A stretch of 64,000 nt of DNA from Mesostigma viride. Its lineage: Eukaryota > Streptophyta > Mesostigmatophyceae > Mesostigmatales > Mesostigmataceae. Under the pieces are notes generated by a model. That model saw nothing but the letters and a program-made list of their open reading frames with translations, searched no databases and was not told the origin of the DNA. The stretch is from assembly GCA_009746045.1 (NCBI GenBank), contig RPFO01000667.1, forward strand, positions 7,069,046 through 7,133,045, written 5' to 3'. This document shows positions 15,301-30,300 of the stretch, in pieces. Made by a program: the position numbers and the translations under genes. The first letter of the stretch is position 1, and each line of letters begins with the position of its first letter.

Positions 15301-18300
15301 CCGAACCTGGGCTATAACAGCAATCTTGAACAAAAGCACAGTTTCCCATGACCACCGAACCTAGGCTATAACAGCAATCTTGAACAACAGCAACAGCACA
15401 GTTTCCCATGACCACCGAACCTGGGCTATAACAGCAATCTTGAACAACAGCAACAGCACAGTTTCCCATGACCACCAAACCTAGGCTATAACAGCAATCT
15501 TGAACAAAAGCATAGTTTCCCATGACCACCGAACCTGGGCTATAACAGCAATCTTGAACAACAGCAACAGCACAGTTTCCCATGACCACCGAACCTGGGC
15601 TATAACAGCAATCTTGAACAACAGCACAGTTTCCCATGACCACCGAACCTGGGCTATGACAGCAATCTTGAACAAAAGCACAGTTTCCCATGACCACCGA
15701 ACCTGGGCTATAAAAGCAATCTTGAACAAAAGCACAGTTTCCCATGACCACCGAACCTAGGCTATAACAGCAATCTTGAACAACAGCAACAGCATAGTTT
15801 CCCATGACCACCGAACCTAGGCTATGACAGCAATCTTGAACAACAGCATAGTTTCCCATGACCACCGAACCTGGGCTATAACAGCAATCTTGAACAACAG
15901 CACAGTTTCCAATGACCACCGAACCTAGGCTATAACAGCAATCTTGAACAAAAGCATAGTTTCCCATGACCACCGAACCTAGGCTATGACAGCAATCTTG
16001 AACAAAAGCATAGTTTCCCATGACCACCGAACCTAGGCTATAACAGCAATCTTGAACAACAGCAACAGCATAGTTTCCCATGACCACCGAACCTAGGCTA
16101 TAACAGCAATCTTGAACAAAAGCATAGTTTCCCATGACCACCGAACCTAGGCTATAAAAGCAATCTTGAACAAAAGCACAGTTTCCCATGACCACCGAAC
16201 CTGGGCTATAACAGCAATCTTGAACAACAGCAACAGCACAGTTTCCCATGACCACCGAACCTAGGCTATAACAGCAATCTTGAACAACAGCACAGTTTCC
16301 CATGACCACCGAACCTAGGCTATGACAGCAATCTTGAACAAAAGCATAGTTTCCCATGACCACCGAACCTAGGCTATAACAGCAATCTTGAACAAAAGCT
16401 TAGTTTCCCATGACCACCGAACCTAGGCTATAACAGCAATCTTGAACAACAGCATAGTTTCCCATGACCACCGAACCTGGGCTATAACAGCAATCTTGAA
16501 CAAAAGCATAGTTTCCCATGACCACCGAACCTAGGCTATAACAGCAATCTTGAACAACAGCAACAGCACAGTTTCCCATGACCACCGAACCTAGGCTATG
16601 ACAGCAATCTTGAACAAAAGCATAGTTTCCCATGACCACCGAACCTGGGCTATAACAGCAATCTTGAACAACAGCAACAGCACAGTTTCCCATGACCACC
16701 GAACCTAGGCTATAACAGCAATCTTGAACAACAGCACAGTTTCCCATGACCACCGAACCTGGGCTATAACAGCAATCTTGAACAACAGCAACAGCACAGT
16801 TTCCCATGACCACCGAACCTAGGCTATGACAGCAATCTTGAACAACAGCATAGTTTCCCATGACCACCGAACCTGGGCTATAACAGCAATCTTGAACAAC
16901 AGCACAGTTTCCCATGACCACCGAACCTGGGCTATAACAGCAATCTTGAACAACAGCAACAGCACAGTTTCCCATGACCACCAAACCTAGGCTATAACAG
17001 CAATCTTGAACAACAGGACAGTTTCCCATGACCACCGAACCTGGGCTATAACAGCAATCTTGAACAACAGCAACAGCACAGTTTCCCATGACCACCAAAC
17101 CTAGGCTATGACAGCAATCTTGAACAACAGCATAGTTTCCCATGACCACCGAACCTGGGCTATAACAGCAATCTTGAACAACAGCAACAGCACAGTTTCC
17201 CATGACCACCGAACCTGGGCTATAACAGCAATCTTGAACAACAGCACAGTTTCCCATGACCACCGAACCTGGGCTATAACAGCAATCTTGAACAACAGCA
17301 ACAGCATAGTTTCCCATGACCACCGAACCTAGGCTATGACAGCAATCTTGAACAAAAGCATAGTTTCCCATGACCACCGAACCTGGGCTATAACAGCAAT
17401 CTTGAACAACAGCAACAGCACAGTTTCCCATGACCACCGAACCTAGGCTATAACAGCAATCTTGAACAACAGCACAGTTTCCCATGACCACCGAACCTGG
17501 GCTATAACAGCAATCTTGAACAACAGCACAGTTTCCCATGACCACCGAACCTAGGCTATAACAGCAATCTTGAACAACAGCACAGTTTCCCATGACCACC
17601 GAACCTGGGCTATAACAGCAATCTTGAACAAAAGCACAGTTTCCCATGACCACCGAACCTAGGCTATAACAGCAATCTTGAACAACAGCACAGTTTCCCA
17701 TGACCACCGAACCTAGGCTATAACAGCAATCTTGAACAAAAGCACAGTTTCCCATGACCACCGAACCTAGGCTATAACAGCAATCTTGAACAACAGCATA
17801 GTTTCCCATGACCACCGAACCTAGGCTATAACAGCAATCTTGAACAACAGCAACAGCACAGTTTCCCATGACCACCGAACCTAGGCTATGACAGCAATCT
17901 TGAACAAAAGCATAGTTTCCCATGACCACCGAACCTAGGCTATAACAGCAATCTTGAACAAAAGCATAGTTTCCCATGACCACCGAACCTAGGCTATAAC
18001 AGCAATCTTGAACAACAGCATAGTTTCCCATGACCACCGAACCTAGGCTATAACAGCAATCTTGAACAACAGCACAGTTTCCCATGACCACCGAACCTAG
18101 GCTATAACAGCAATCTTGAACAACAGCAACAGCACAGTTTCCCATGACCACCGAACCTAGGCTATAGCAGCAATCTTGAACAACAGCACAGTTTCCCATG
18201 ACCACCGAACCTGGGCTATAACAGCAATCTTGAACAACAGCATAGTTTCCCATGACCACCGAACCTGGGCTATAACAGCAATCTTGAACAACAGCATAGT

Positions 18301-21300
18301 TTCCCATGACCACCGAACCTAGGCTATAACAGCAATCTTGAACAAAAGCATTGTTTCCCATGACCACCGAACCTAGGCTATAACAGCAATCTTGAACAAC
18401 AGCATAGTTTCCCATGACCACCGAACCTAGGCTATAACAGCAATCTTGAACAACAGCATAGTTTCCCATGACCACCGAACCTAGGCTATGACAGCAATCT
18501 TGAACAACAGCACAGTTTCCCATGACCACCGAACCTGGGCTATAACAGCAATCTTGAACAACAGCACAGTTTCCCATGACCACCGAACCTGGGCTATGAC
18601 AGCAATCTTGAACAACAGCACAGTTTCCCATGACCACCGAACCTAGGCTATGACAGCAATCTTGAACAACAGCACAGTTTCCCATGACCACCGAACCTGG
18701 GCTATAACAGCAATCTTGAACAACAGCACAGTTTCCCATGACCACCGAACCTAGGCTATGACAGCAATCTTGAACAACAGCATAGTTTCCCATGACCACC
18801 GAACCTAGGCTGTGACAGCAATCTTGAACAACAGCACAGTTTCCCATGACCACCGAACCTAGGCTATAACAGCAATCTTGAACAACAGCATAGTTTCCCA
18901 TGACCACCGAACCTAGGCTATAACAGCAATCTTGAACAACAGCACAGTTTCCCATGACCACCGAACCTGGGCTATAACAGCAATCTTGAACAACAGCATA
19001 GTTTCCCATGACCACCGAACCTAGGCTGTGACAGCAATCTTGAACAACAGCACAGTTTCCCATGACCACCGAACCTAGGCTATAACAGCAATCTTGAACA
19101 ACAGCATAGTTTCCCATGACCACCGAACCTAGGCTATAACAGCAATCTTGAACAACAGCACAGTTTCCCATGACCACCGAACCTGGGCTATAACAGCAAT
19201 CTTGAACAACAGCAACAGCACAGTTTCCCATGACCACCGAACCTAGGCTATAACAGCAATCTTGAACAACAGCACAGTTTCCCATGACCACCGAACCTGG
19301 GCTATAACAGCAATCTTGAACAACAGCACAGTTTCCCATGACCACCGAACCTAGGCTATAACAGCCCTCTTGAACAAAAGCATAGTTTCCCATGACCACC
19401 GAACCTGGGCTATAACAGCAATCTTGAACAACAGCACAGTTTCCCATGACCACCGAACCTAGGCTATAACAGCCCTCTTGAACAAAAGCATAGTTCCCCA
19501 TGACCACCGAACCTGGGCTATAACAGCAATCTTGAACAACAGCACAGTTTCCCATGACCACCGAACCTGGGCTATAACAGCAATCTTGAACAACAGCAAC
19601 AGCACAGTTTCCCATGACCACCGAACCTGGGCTATAACAGCAATCTTGAACAACAGCAACAGCACAGTTTCCCATGACCACCGAACCTAGGCTATGACAG
19701 CAATCTTGAACAACAGCACAGTTTCCCATGACCACCGAACCTAGGCTATGACAGCAATCTTGAACAACAGCACAGTTTCCCATGACCACCGAACCTAGGC
19801 TATAACAGCAATCTTGAACAACAGCATAGTTTCCCATGACCACCGAACCTAGGCTATAACAGCAATCTTGAACAACAGCACAGTTTCCCATGACCACCGA
19901 ACCTGGGCTATAACAGCAATCTTGAACAACAGCAACAGCACAGTTTCCCATGACCACCGAACCTAGGCTATAACAGCAATCTTGAACAACAGCACAGTTT
20001 CCCATGACCACCGAACCTAGGCTATAACAGCAATCTTGAACAACAGCACAGTTTCCCATGACCACCGAACCTAGGCTATAACAGCAATCTTGAACAACAG
20101 CATAGTTTCCCATGACCACCGAACCTGGGCTATACCAGCAATCTTGAACAACAGCACAGTTTCCCATGACCACCGAACCTGGGCTATAACAGCAATCTTG
20201 AACAACAGCACAGTTTCCCATGACCACCGAACCTAGGCTATAACAGCAATCTTGAACAACAGCATAGTTTCCCATGACCACCGAACCTGAGCTATAGCAG
20301 CAATCTTGAACAACAGCACAGTTTCCCATGACCACCGAACCTGGGCTATAACAGCAATCTTGAACAACAGCACAGTTTCCCATGACCACCGAACCTGGGC
20401 TATGACAGCAATCTTGAACAACAGCACAGTTTCCCATGACCACCGAACCTAGGCTATGACAGCAATCTTGAACAACAGCACAGTTTCCCATGACCACCGA
20501 ACCTAGGCTATGACAGCAATCTTGAACAACAGCACAGTTTCCCATGACCACCGAACCTGGGCTATAACAGCAATCTTGAACAACAGCACAGTTTCCCATG
20601 ACCACCGAACCTAGGCTATGACAGCAATCTTGAACAACAGCATAGTTTCCCATGACCACCGAACCTGGGCTATGACAGCAATCTTGAACAACAGCACAGT
20701 TTCCCATGACCACCGAACCTAGGCTATGACAGCAATCTTGAACAACAGCACAGTTTCCCATGACCACCGAACCTGGGCTATAACAGCAATCTTGAACAAC
20801 AGCACAGTTTCCCATGACCACCGAACCTAGGCTGTGACAGCAATCTTGAACAACAGCACAGTTTCCCATGACCACCGAACCTAGGCTATAACAGCAATCT
20901 TGAACAACAGCATAGTTTCCCATGACCACCGAACCTAGGCTATAACAGCAATCTTGAACAACAGCACAGTTTCCCATGACCACCGAACCTGGGCTATAAC
21001 AGCAATCTTGAACAACAGCAACAGCACAGTTTCCCATGACCACCGAACCTAGGCTATAACAGCAATCTTGAACAACAGCACAGTTTCCCATGACCACCGA
21101 ACCTAGGCTATAACAGCAATCTTGAACAACAGCAACAGCACAGTTTCGCATGACCACCGAACCTAGGCTATAACAGCAATCTTGAACAACAGCATAGTTT
21201 CCCATGACCACCGAACCTGGGCTATAACAGCAATCTTGAACAACAGCACAGTTTCCCATGACCACCGAACCTGGGCTATAACAGCAATCTTGAACAACAG

Positions 21301-24300
21301 CACAGTTTCCCATGACCACCGAACCTAGGCTATAACAGCAATCTTGAACAACAGCATAGTTTCCCATGACCACCGAACCTGGGCTATAGCAGCAATCTTG
21401 AACAACAGCACAGTTTCCCATGACCACCGAACCTGGGCTATAACAGCAATCTTGAACAAAAGCATAGTTTCCCATGACCACCGAACCTAGGCTATAACAG
21501 CAATCTTGAACAACAGCACAGTTTCCCATGACCACCGAACCTGGGCTATGACAGCAATCTTGAACAACAGCATAGTTTCCCATGACCACCGAACCTAGGC
21601 TATAACAGCAATCTTGAACAACAGCACAGTTTCCCATGACCACCGAACCTGGGCTATAACAGCAATCTTGAACAACAGCACAGTTTCCCATGACCACCGA
21701 ACCTAGGCTATGACAGCAATCTTGAACAACAGCACAGTTTCCCATGACCACCGAACCTGGGCTATGACAGCAATCTTGAACAACAGCATAGTTTCCCATG
21801 GCAACCGAACCTGGGCTATAACAGCAATCTTGAACAACAGCACAGTTTCCCATGACCACCGAACCTGGGCTATAACAGCAATGTATTGGTAGTAAAATAC
21901 AACTCGCCTGTTAGCGGATCCTTGGGCTGGAGGCCTGGTGCCTGCATTCTCATATGCGCACTCTCACTGCGTTATGCACACACCGCTGCTGTCTACCTAC
22001 TGCTGCAGGTTGAGCCGTCCTTTGGCCCCATCAGTCCCGGGGATGCCCCAGACGAGCTCGTGGACCTACCGGCACATATGGTGAGCCATGCGATCTATCT
22101 CAAACATATACTTATATCTCTAATACGAGGGAGAGGACGAGGAGGAGGAGGAGGAGGAGGAGGACGAGGAGGAGGAGGAGGAGGAGGAGGAGGAGGAGGA
22201 GGAGGAGGAGGAGGAGGAGGAGGAGGAGGAGGAGGAGGAGGAGGAGGAGGAGGAGGAGGAGGAGGAGGAGGAGGAGGAGGAGGAGGAGGAGGAGGAGGAG
22301 GAGGAGGAGGAGGAGGAGGAGGAGGAGGAGGAGGAGGAGGAGGAGGAGGAGGAGGAGGAGGAGGAGGAGGAGGAGGAGGAGGAGGACGAGGAGGAGGAGG
22401 ACGAGGAGGAGGAGGACGAGGAGGAGGAGGAGGAGGAGGAGGAGGAGGAGGAGGAGGAGGAGGAGGAGGAGGAGGAGGAGGAGGAGGAGGAGGAGGAGGA
22501 GGAGGAGGAAGAGGAGGAGGAGGAGGAGGAGGAGATACATCCGTAATATCAGGAGACAGATCCTCTCTCTTTGGTGTCTGTGAGTGGTTGTCTGTATCTG
22601 GTCTAAATATAGTCAAGAGGAGCGCTCCCTTACGAGTGCAGCGTGGTACTAGAGACCAGCCGCGTATAGCAGCACGGAAGCATTCTATTCGTGCAGAAAC
22701 GCGGCAGTATTCCAATCCTACAATGTCATTTGAGCTTCTTCCCCTGATTTTTTAGCGTGTTTAGTGCTCCACCAAGGCAAGACCTGGCATAGTGGCCAAG
22801 AGATGCCCTCTGTTCATTAACTTCCAAAAGAACGTCATCTTTCCCTGCCGTCTGCCCATCCACCGCCATGTAGCGGGGGGAGCTGGCATTGCTACCACCA
22901 GAACCCCCCTCTTCCTAATATCCTCTTCCTCAACTTCCAACTGATCATCTCCCCTGCCACTTGCCCATCCACTGCCAATTATAGGGCGAGGCGGGCGTGT
23001 CCACCGACCGTTACCCCCTCTTCCTCGCGTGCGGCACCGGCCGGCTGGACATGGTGGCGCTGCTGGTTGCCCACGGGGCGTCCCTGACGACCGTGCCAGA
23101 TGTAAGCACTTTTCTAGTACCGGGTTCCGGCCAACACGTCATCATGAATGCTAGGCCTTGATGGGTATGCGTACGGAAGTCACGCAAGGGCTGGGCAAGG
23201 GCTGGGCTGTTAAGCGATTTAAGCAAGGGCTGGGCATCCCATTTGGGGATGGCGTTGAAAAACAGCAGGCAGCAGAATTAGCGAGGCGTATAGAGTAGAG
23301 TATGGAAACCTGGACCTTGACTTTGGGGCAATCACTACCACTAGGACCCGCTTTTTTCCCTTTGCCTGTGCTCCTTGAAAGAGTGTTGATTGCTCTTAAG
23401 AGTTTAGGCCACAATCATGGATCAAAACAACCTGTATTTCTGGCTGTACAATGCTTTGGGGGGCGAAGTCAACTGTAGCAAGAGTTAAGTACAAACTGTA
23501 GCCAGAGTTGAATAGCAAGCAAGCATGCTCCATGGTAGCGCTGGCCACGATGTAGTGCCTTCATGCTGGCTCTTGCTAAGGCCAACGCAAGGGGCACCAG
23601 TTAGTGTAAACATCAATAAGACAACCAGCGCAGGCCAGGAATATGGGGAAGTATGGGGAATTCGAATTATGAGAATATTTATACTAACTGCACTGCTTGA
23701 GGAAGCTTTGCCCTCGTGTGCTTTAGCCACACGTCCAGGCTGCATTTGTGGGCAAAGAATTCATGCACGTGTCGCCATTGCTTTACAATGCTTTGGGAAG
23801 GCAGTTGGAGTGCTTAGCAGCGTTCCTTGTCCACAGGTGGCAGAACGATTCCTACAGGCGTCACGGTAGCGGCCAGTAGACACATCATTGCAGAGGAAGC
23901 CTTGTGTTATAATTGCACAGGAGGCCCGTGCCAGTGCGTCCTGATTCCTGGCGTCCCCCTTCTGTTGCGAATCAGTCATCAGCGCGATGAAGGTGGCGTT
24001 GCATAGCTGTGGTGTTGGAGAACCGGTTGGGCTGAAGCAGAGGAAGAACACGGTTTTGAGTCCCTGGTAACGCGCTGGCGGATACCCTGCCTATGCGGTC
24101 TCATCCTGTCAAACATGGATTATGTGTCTTTACACGATCGCTCCATGCCCCACCACTTCTTGCTTCGCCAGTCTGGCCTGAACATCGTTCAAGATGCGGC
24201 GAGGCACGGCCACCTGAACATTGCGCGCTACCTGGTGGAGCAGGGGGCGGACCCGCACTACGTCACAAAGGTAGGGAGGGGGATGAGATCGGCACTCCTA

Positions 24301-27300
24301 TGTCGCGCAGGTCCTAGCGCAAAGGCGTCATGACAAGCCCGGTGAGGCCGTGTGCCTCTGGCCGCGTCCCTTGTGCCTGCACTCATCACCTGTGCTCCTC
24401 CTCCGTGGATTCCACTCAATCCCATTTTCCTCATTGAGGGGTTGTTGCAAGTGAGACCTTTCATACCCTGTGGGGGGCAAGACAGGGCACAGTGCCGTCT
24501 CTATTCTGAGCTTTCGCTTGTGATCTGGGAAGGAGTTGTGACATGACAAGCTTGAATCAGACAGGCTTTTTTCGTAACAATGCGTGCTCTGGTCGTGTGC
24601 TCTGATAATTGTCGGTCGTGTCATCCTTAACAATGCGTGCTCTGGTCGTGTGCTCTGATAATTGCCGGTCGTGTCATCCACTGTGATTCTAGTCATGAAT
24701 GGGCATCAGCATCGTGGGTGGGCATCAGGATCGTGGGCATCAGTATCATGGGTGGGCATCAGGATCGTGGGCATCAGCATCGTGGGTGGGCATCAGGATC
24801 GTGGGCATCAGCATCGTGGGTGGGCATCAGGATCGTGGGCATCAGCATCGTGGGTGGGCATCAGGATTGTGGGCATCAGCATCGTGGGTGGGCATCAGGA
24901 TCGTGGGCATCAGCATCGTGGGTGGGCATCAGGATTGTGGGCATCAGCATCGTGGGTGGGCATCAGGATCGTGGGCATCAGCATCGTGGGTGGGCATCAG
25001 GATCGTGGGCATCAGTATCATGGGTGGGCATCAGGATTGTGGGCATCAGTATCGTGGGTGGGCATCAGGATGGTGGGCATCAGGATCGTGGGCATCAGTA
25101 TCGTGGGTGGGCATCAGGATCGTGGGCATCAGCATCGTGGGTGGGCATCAGGATCGTGGGCATCAGCATCGTGGGTGGGCATCAGGATCGTGGGCATCAG
25201 TATTGTGGGTGGGCATCAGGATCGTGGGCATCAGTATCGTGGGTGGGCATCAGGATCGTGGGCATCAGCATCGTGGGTGGGCATCAGGATCGTGGGCATC
25301 AGCATCGTGGGTGGGCATCAGTATCGTGGGCATCAGTATCGTGGGTGGGCATCAGGATCGTGGGCATCAGTATCGTGGGTGGGCATCAGGATCGTGGGCA
25401 TCAGTATCGTGGGTGGGCATCAGGATTGTGGGCATCAGTATCGTGGGTGGGCATCAGGATTGTGGGCATCAGCATCGTGGGTGGGCATCAGGATCGTGGG
25501 CATCAGTATCATGGGTGGGCATCAGGATTGTGGGCATCAGTATCATGGGTGGGCATCAGTATCGTGGGCATCAGTATCGTGGGTGGGCATCAGGATCGTG
25601 GGCATCAGTATCGTGGGTGGGCATCAGGATTGTGGGCATCAGTATCATGGGTGGGCATCAGTATCGTGGGCATCAGTATCGTGGGTGGGCATCAGGATTG
25701 TGGGCATCAGTATCGTGGGTGGGCATCAGTATCGTGGGCATCAGTATCGTGGGTGGGCATCAGGATCGTGGGCATCAGTATTGTGGGTGGGCATCAGGAT
25801 CGTGGGCATCAGTATCGTGGGTGGGCATCAGGATTGTGGGCATCAGTATCGTGGGTGGGCATCAGGATTGTGGGCATCAGTATTGTGGGTGGGCATCAGG
25901 ATCGTGGGCATCAGTATCGTGGGTGGGCATCAGGATCGTGGGCATCAGTATCGTGGGTGGGCATCAGGATTGTGGGCATCAGTATCGTGGGTGGGCATCA
26001 GGATTGTGGGCATCAGTATCGTGGGTGGGCATCAGGATTGTGGGCATCAGTATTGTGGGTGGGCATCAGGATCGTGGGCATCAGCATCGTGGGTGGGCAT
26101 CAGGATCGTGGGCATCAGTATTGTGGGTGGGCATCAGGATTGTGGGCATCAGTATCGTGGCGTTGTTTTTCATCGTCATTGCTTCTTTTCAAGAAATGAC
26201 TTTTCGAGTGGGCCACTGCGTCATAAACCTTCCTGCTTCTAGTTCCACTCGTAGGCAAACAGCCTTGGCAGTTGGTCTATAGGGAGGTTTCATGCAGCCG
26301 CCGAATATCATGCCCGCCTCAGGACAGCATCTGGTGTGGTAGCGCACACAAGACGCTGGGATATCTTAGCATAGCCTCCATTCCTCTGCTTGTCTTTTTG
26401 CCAAAGCTTTTCGGGGGAGGGGCTGCATCGTTTTGTTTGATTCCTGAATCGAATCACACAGTCATGGAGATGCATTAGATTAACCCATTCCCACACAGTC
26501 ATGGAGATGCTACATTAGATTAACCCATTACGATGGCTCAGCCAGCCCAAAGTCGTAATCTGGTTTGGGTATAGTTTCAAGGCATGCGTCATAACGGTGT
26601 AGACGATACAACTGAACCAAAAAAACCTATTTATGTAAACTCTGCGACTACAATTGCTTAGACATTTATGCACACACCCTCCTGCAAACACCATGTGCTG
26701 GTTACTGGATCAGTCGGGCCGGACCGCCCTCCACCTGGCAGCCTATTCGGGAGACCAGCGACTGGTGGAGTACCTGGTGGACCTGGGGGTCAGCGTGCGC
26801 GCTAAGGACAAGGTGGGTGGCCCTGGCCTGTTTCTATTTTTTCTGCAATACTTGCTTCTAATACTTGCTTTTGTTTTCAACCTTTTATAGAATACTCAAG
26901 GTGCAAGGCTGCAGCCATGACCTGATGGAAACATCCCCAAACCCTAGTAGATTGGCCATTATTTAGATCCTTTATCCTTGCTATAGACTTTTTCCCCACC
27001 TTCCTGTACCCTCGCGCTCGCACACCCTACTACCCCAACCTCTGATCTCCAACCACACCCATGCACACCCTCTCAACCCTGCTCCAGTCTCTTTTCCCTC
27101 TTCTTTGGGGGGGGGGGGACCCTCCTTGGGTGGTTCAGCTCCTCACCTCCCCCGGCCCCATGTGTTTCCCTGCAGCCAGCATTCAACTTACTATTTTAAA
27201 AAAATTTATGCACTCTCATCTAACCCAGCGCCCAGGCCATGGATCGATGGGAAACACCTCCTCGTGCGCGCTTCTTGATGGATTACCGTCTCATTCATCA

Positions 27301-30300
27301 CGTTGTGGGCTTGTTCGCAACTTGCCCTGGATGGCGATGGACATCAATTAGTCCCAACCCCTTGCTTGCTTCGAATGCTCAGGACGGGGAGACCGCCCTC
27401 CCCATGGCTGCACACCTGTCACTTGTGTGCATGCCTTCCACTTGTGCTCAGGACGGGGACTGCCCTCCCCATGGTTGCATACCTTCCATTTGTGTGCATG
27501 CCTTCCACTTGCGCTCAGAATGGCGAGACCGCCCTCCACATGGCGGCCGCGGCAGGCAACCTGGTGGGCGTCAACTACCTCGCCGCATGTGGGCTCAACG
27601 TCCACGAGAAGGATAAGGTGGGTTTGTTGCTCTCACCTGCTATTATCAGCGAAGCCGAGGATACATCTGCTGTCTCCCGTGTGTTGTAACTTCCCATGTC
27701 ATTTGTTGCAAATTTCATTCCACTACCTGCATGTTTAGAATTGCAGAACTGCTATGTGATGCAGGATAGAAATAGCTTTGTAGTCCTGGCCACCCGAGTC
27801 ACGCAGCTTTCAGCTTGGCACAAGCAGCGTGAGACAGATTTGGAAACTTGGAACTGTCAGATTTTTTTCCTGTAGCAGCACAGGGCAGGAAAATCACAAA
27901 AGATGCAAGTTTGGGGGCTGAGTATGCCAACATTCTGAAGGCTGCTTACCTCCTTGATACCAACTTCCACATTTAGTGAAGTGCTATGATCTATTCAAGA
28001 GTCTCCGTGCCATAAATAACCTGCTCTTCATGACTTCACACACGAACGATGGACGCAGGATGGGGAGACGCCCCTCCACCTGGCGGCCTATTCGGGAAAC
28101 CTTGAGCTGGTGCAGTGGCTGATCCAGCGAGGGCTGGACCTCCTCGCCAGGGACAAGGTTGGGACTTGGGAGGAACAATGCCCTGGCTATCCGCTAGATG
28201 CAGCTGAGCACGCATTTGACGGAGACCAGCTTAACCGAATGCTTGTATCCGGCATTTCTCTCAGGGCGACTGTGCCACACTTTTTACAGCACGGTGTTGC
28301 GTGCAAGCCTATTTATTTAGTCCTGGTTCTTATGCATGTGTCCCTTATCTAGTCCTTGCATTTTGTACTGGTATTACTGATTCCCGGACGCTATGGGGCA
28401 TGATTTGTCAGCCCTTGTGCACTCTCACGCTGCGCATGCACATGCATCCATTGGAATTATCGAACTGGATCATGAAGGCCAGTACTCCATTGGAGCGCCG
28501 TTCGCTGCTAGGTAGCCTCATAGCTGACGGAGCTGATATACTCATACGTAGTTGATATATGAGTTGATGAATGGGTGGAGCTGATGGATGTAACAGTATC
28601 CAGTGTACGGGCATGTGTTGCTGGGATTTTTTAGTGGCGTGTGGCATGCCAGGACTGGGTAAGAGCAGCAGGCTCAACAAATGCTGCGTAACATGATGGC
28701 AATTTCCGCAGTACAGGATGGCTGATAGGCTGTTTATGTCATGAAACGATTGAACGCGGGCCCTATGTGTACATCTCATTTGCCATTCTTGTTACACTGG
28801 CGCTTACTCTACCAGAGTCTGAGCCAGGCTGCCACAGGCAGATGTTGGCTCGGATGCTAGCTGCGAGGTGGAACTTCCGGTGACACCCGCAAGCGTCCTT
28901 ATTACATAAACTAGTTTGATGACAAAAGAGCCTCCCATGTCACTGAGGCGCCTTATATATAAGGTAGAGTTCTCATGGGCTTGCCTATCAACCTATACGA
29001 CCTTTTTGTTGCTTATTTCCCCTAATTGTATTGGGGCCCCTTGCATCACACCATGTATTATGCAGTTTGGGCGTACCGCGCTCCTCCTTCCCCTAAATGT
29101 TTGGGGCCCCTTGCGTCACACCTTTTATTATTTATGCAGCTTGGGCGGACCGCGCTCTACCTGGCGGCGGCGACGGGGAACAAGGCGCTGGTCACGTACC
29201 TGGCGGTGACGGGCCTCAGCATCCACACCAAGGACAAGGTGATAGGAGGACGAGGTGCTAGGGAGGAGCAGGAAGGGGGTAGCCTGCGCTAATTGTGAAC
29301 TACTTCCATCAGGAAACATGTTGCATATCAATCTGCGATTTTGCTTTCCCTCCTGGCATTCCATGGCGATGTTTCTTATTTAGATAATAGTACTACTATT
29401 ATAGATGGGTATAGACAACTAGTCCTTTTGACTGGGCCTCTTGAGGCCGATACCACAGTAACCTCTAATTAAAGTCGGTTTTGTGAAGCAGTTAGCGGTA
29501 TTGAAATGCTTGCAACAGAGCAGTTGCGTAACCCTGCCATGCAGCCAGTGCAGCTCACGAGTCACGGCCTTACGCTAGCTAACTTCGTGACAGTTTCTGC
29601 TGTATATACTTGCCACGGTGGTCCCTGCATGGATCGACCCCTTCTCCATGCATGGTTGCAACAGCATGGGACGACGGCACTCCACGTGGCGGCGAATGCA
29701 GGGAGCCTGGAGCTGGTCCAGTACCTGGTGGAGTGTGGGGCAGACCCAGGGGCGGTGGACAAGGTGGGTGAGAGGCACTGAGCCATGTCACTGGTGACTG
29801 ACGGTGTACTTTGTATACCAGCAAGCAGGACCACTGCTCTTTAAATATGTGTCACTTTCCAATTTGGGTAGTAAAAGGGTTGTTATTTTGGATGGTAGAA
29901 ACAGGATTCGTGATACTGTAGCAGTTTCGTCTGGGTTTTATCCACAGGGCATCAGCTCTTGCGGATTAAAGCTTTGAAGTGTTTCTAATGGCTTACTGCC
30001 GCAATAATGGCTGCATATGGGGAAGTTTTAGACGGTGTAGAAGACAGGTAGCAAGCCTTGTTCCTTGCTGCCACAGGTGCTTTGGCGGTAAGTCAGGTGA
30101 ATGAGCAGACTGACAGGCAGAGCAAGTATTAAGCTTATTTTGATATATTAAGGCCAGGCGGATGTTGGCCCTATAAAGCCAGTGCTGATCCTTATCAGGA
30201 CATGGTCTCGGCCCTATGACCGTGTGATGATAATAATATAATAATATATCCTTCAATAATATAGTATTATATCCTCTCGTGCATGCGCCCGTTGCCACAC

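Noticed and set aside
13112-21859. Three long minus-strand frames (507, 563 and 1,819 codons) as Cys-rich repeat proteins
   Set aside because: They are created by a minisatellite with period 54/60 inside the intron of a plus-strand gene. Openness is explained by the period; no start context, promoter or non-repeat domain was seen.
12930-21883. CRISPR array
   Set aside because: Units are contiguous with no unique spacers and the genome is eukaryotic.
21886-22755. Poly-Gly (plus) and poly-Pro/poly-Leu (minus) proteins
   Set aside because: Simple (GGA)n tract within an intron.
24637-26282. Three overlapping plus-strand frames of 520-527 codons
   Set aside because: Same 34-bp repeat read in all three frames, lying between two ankyrin exons.
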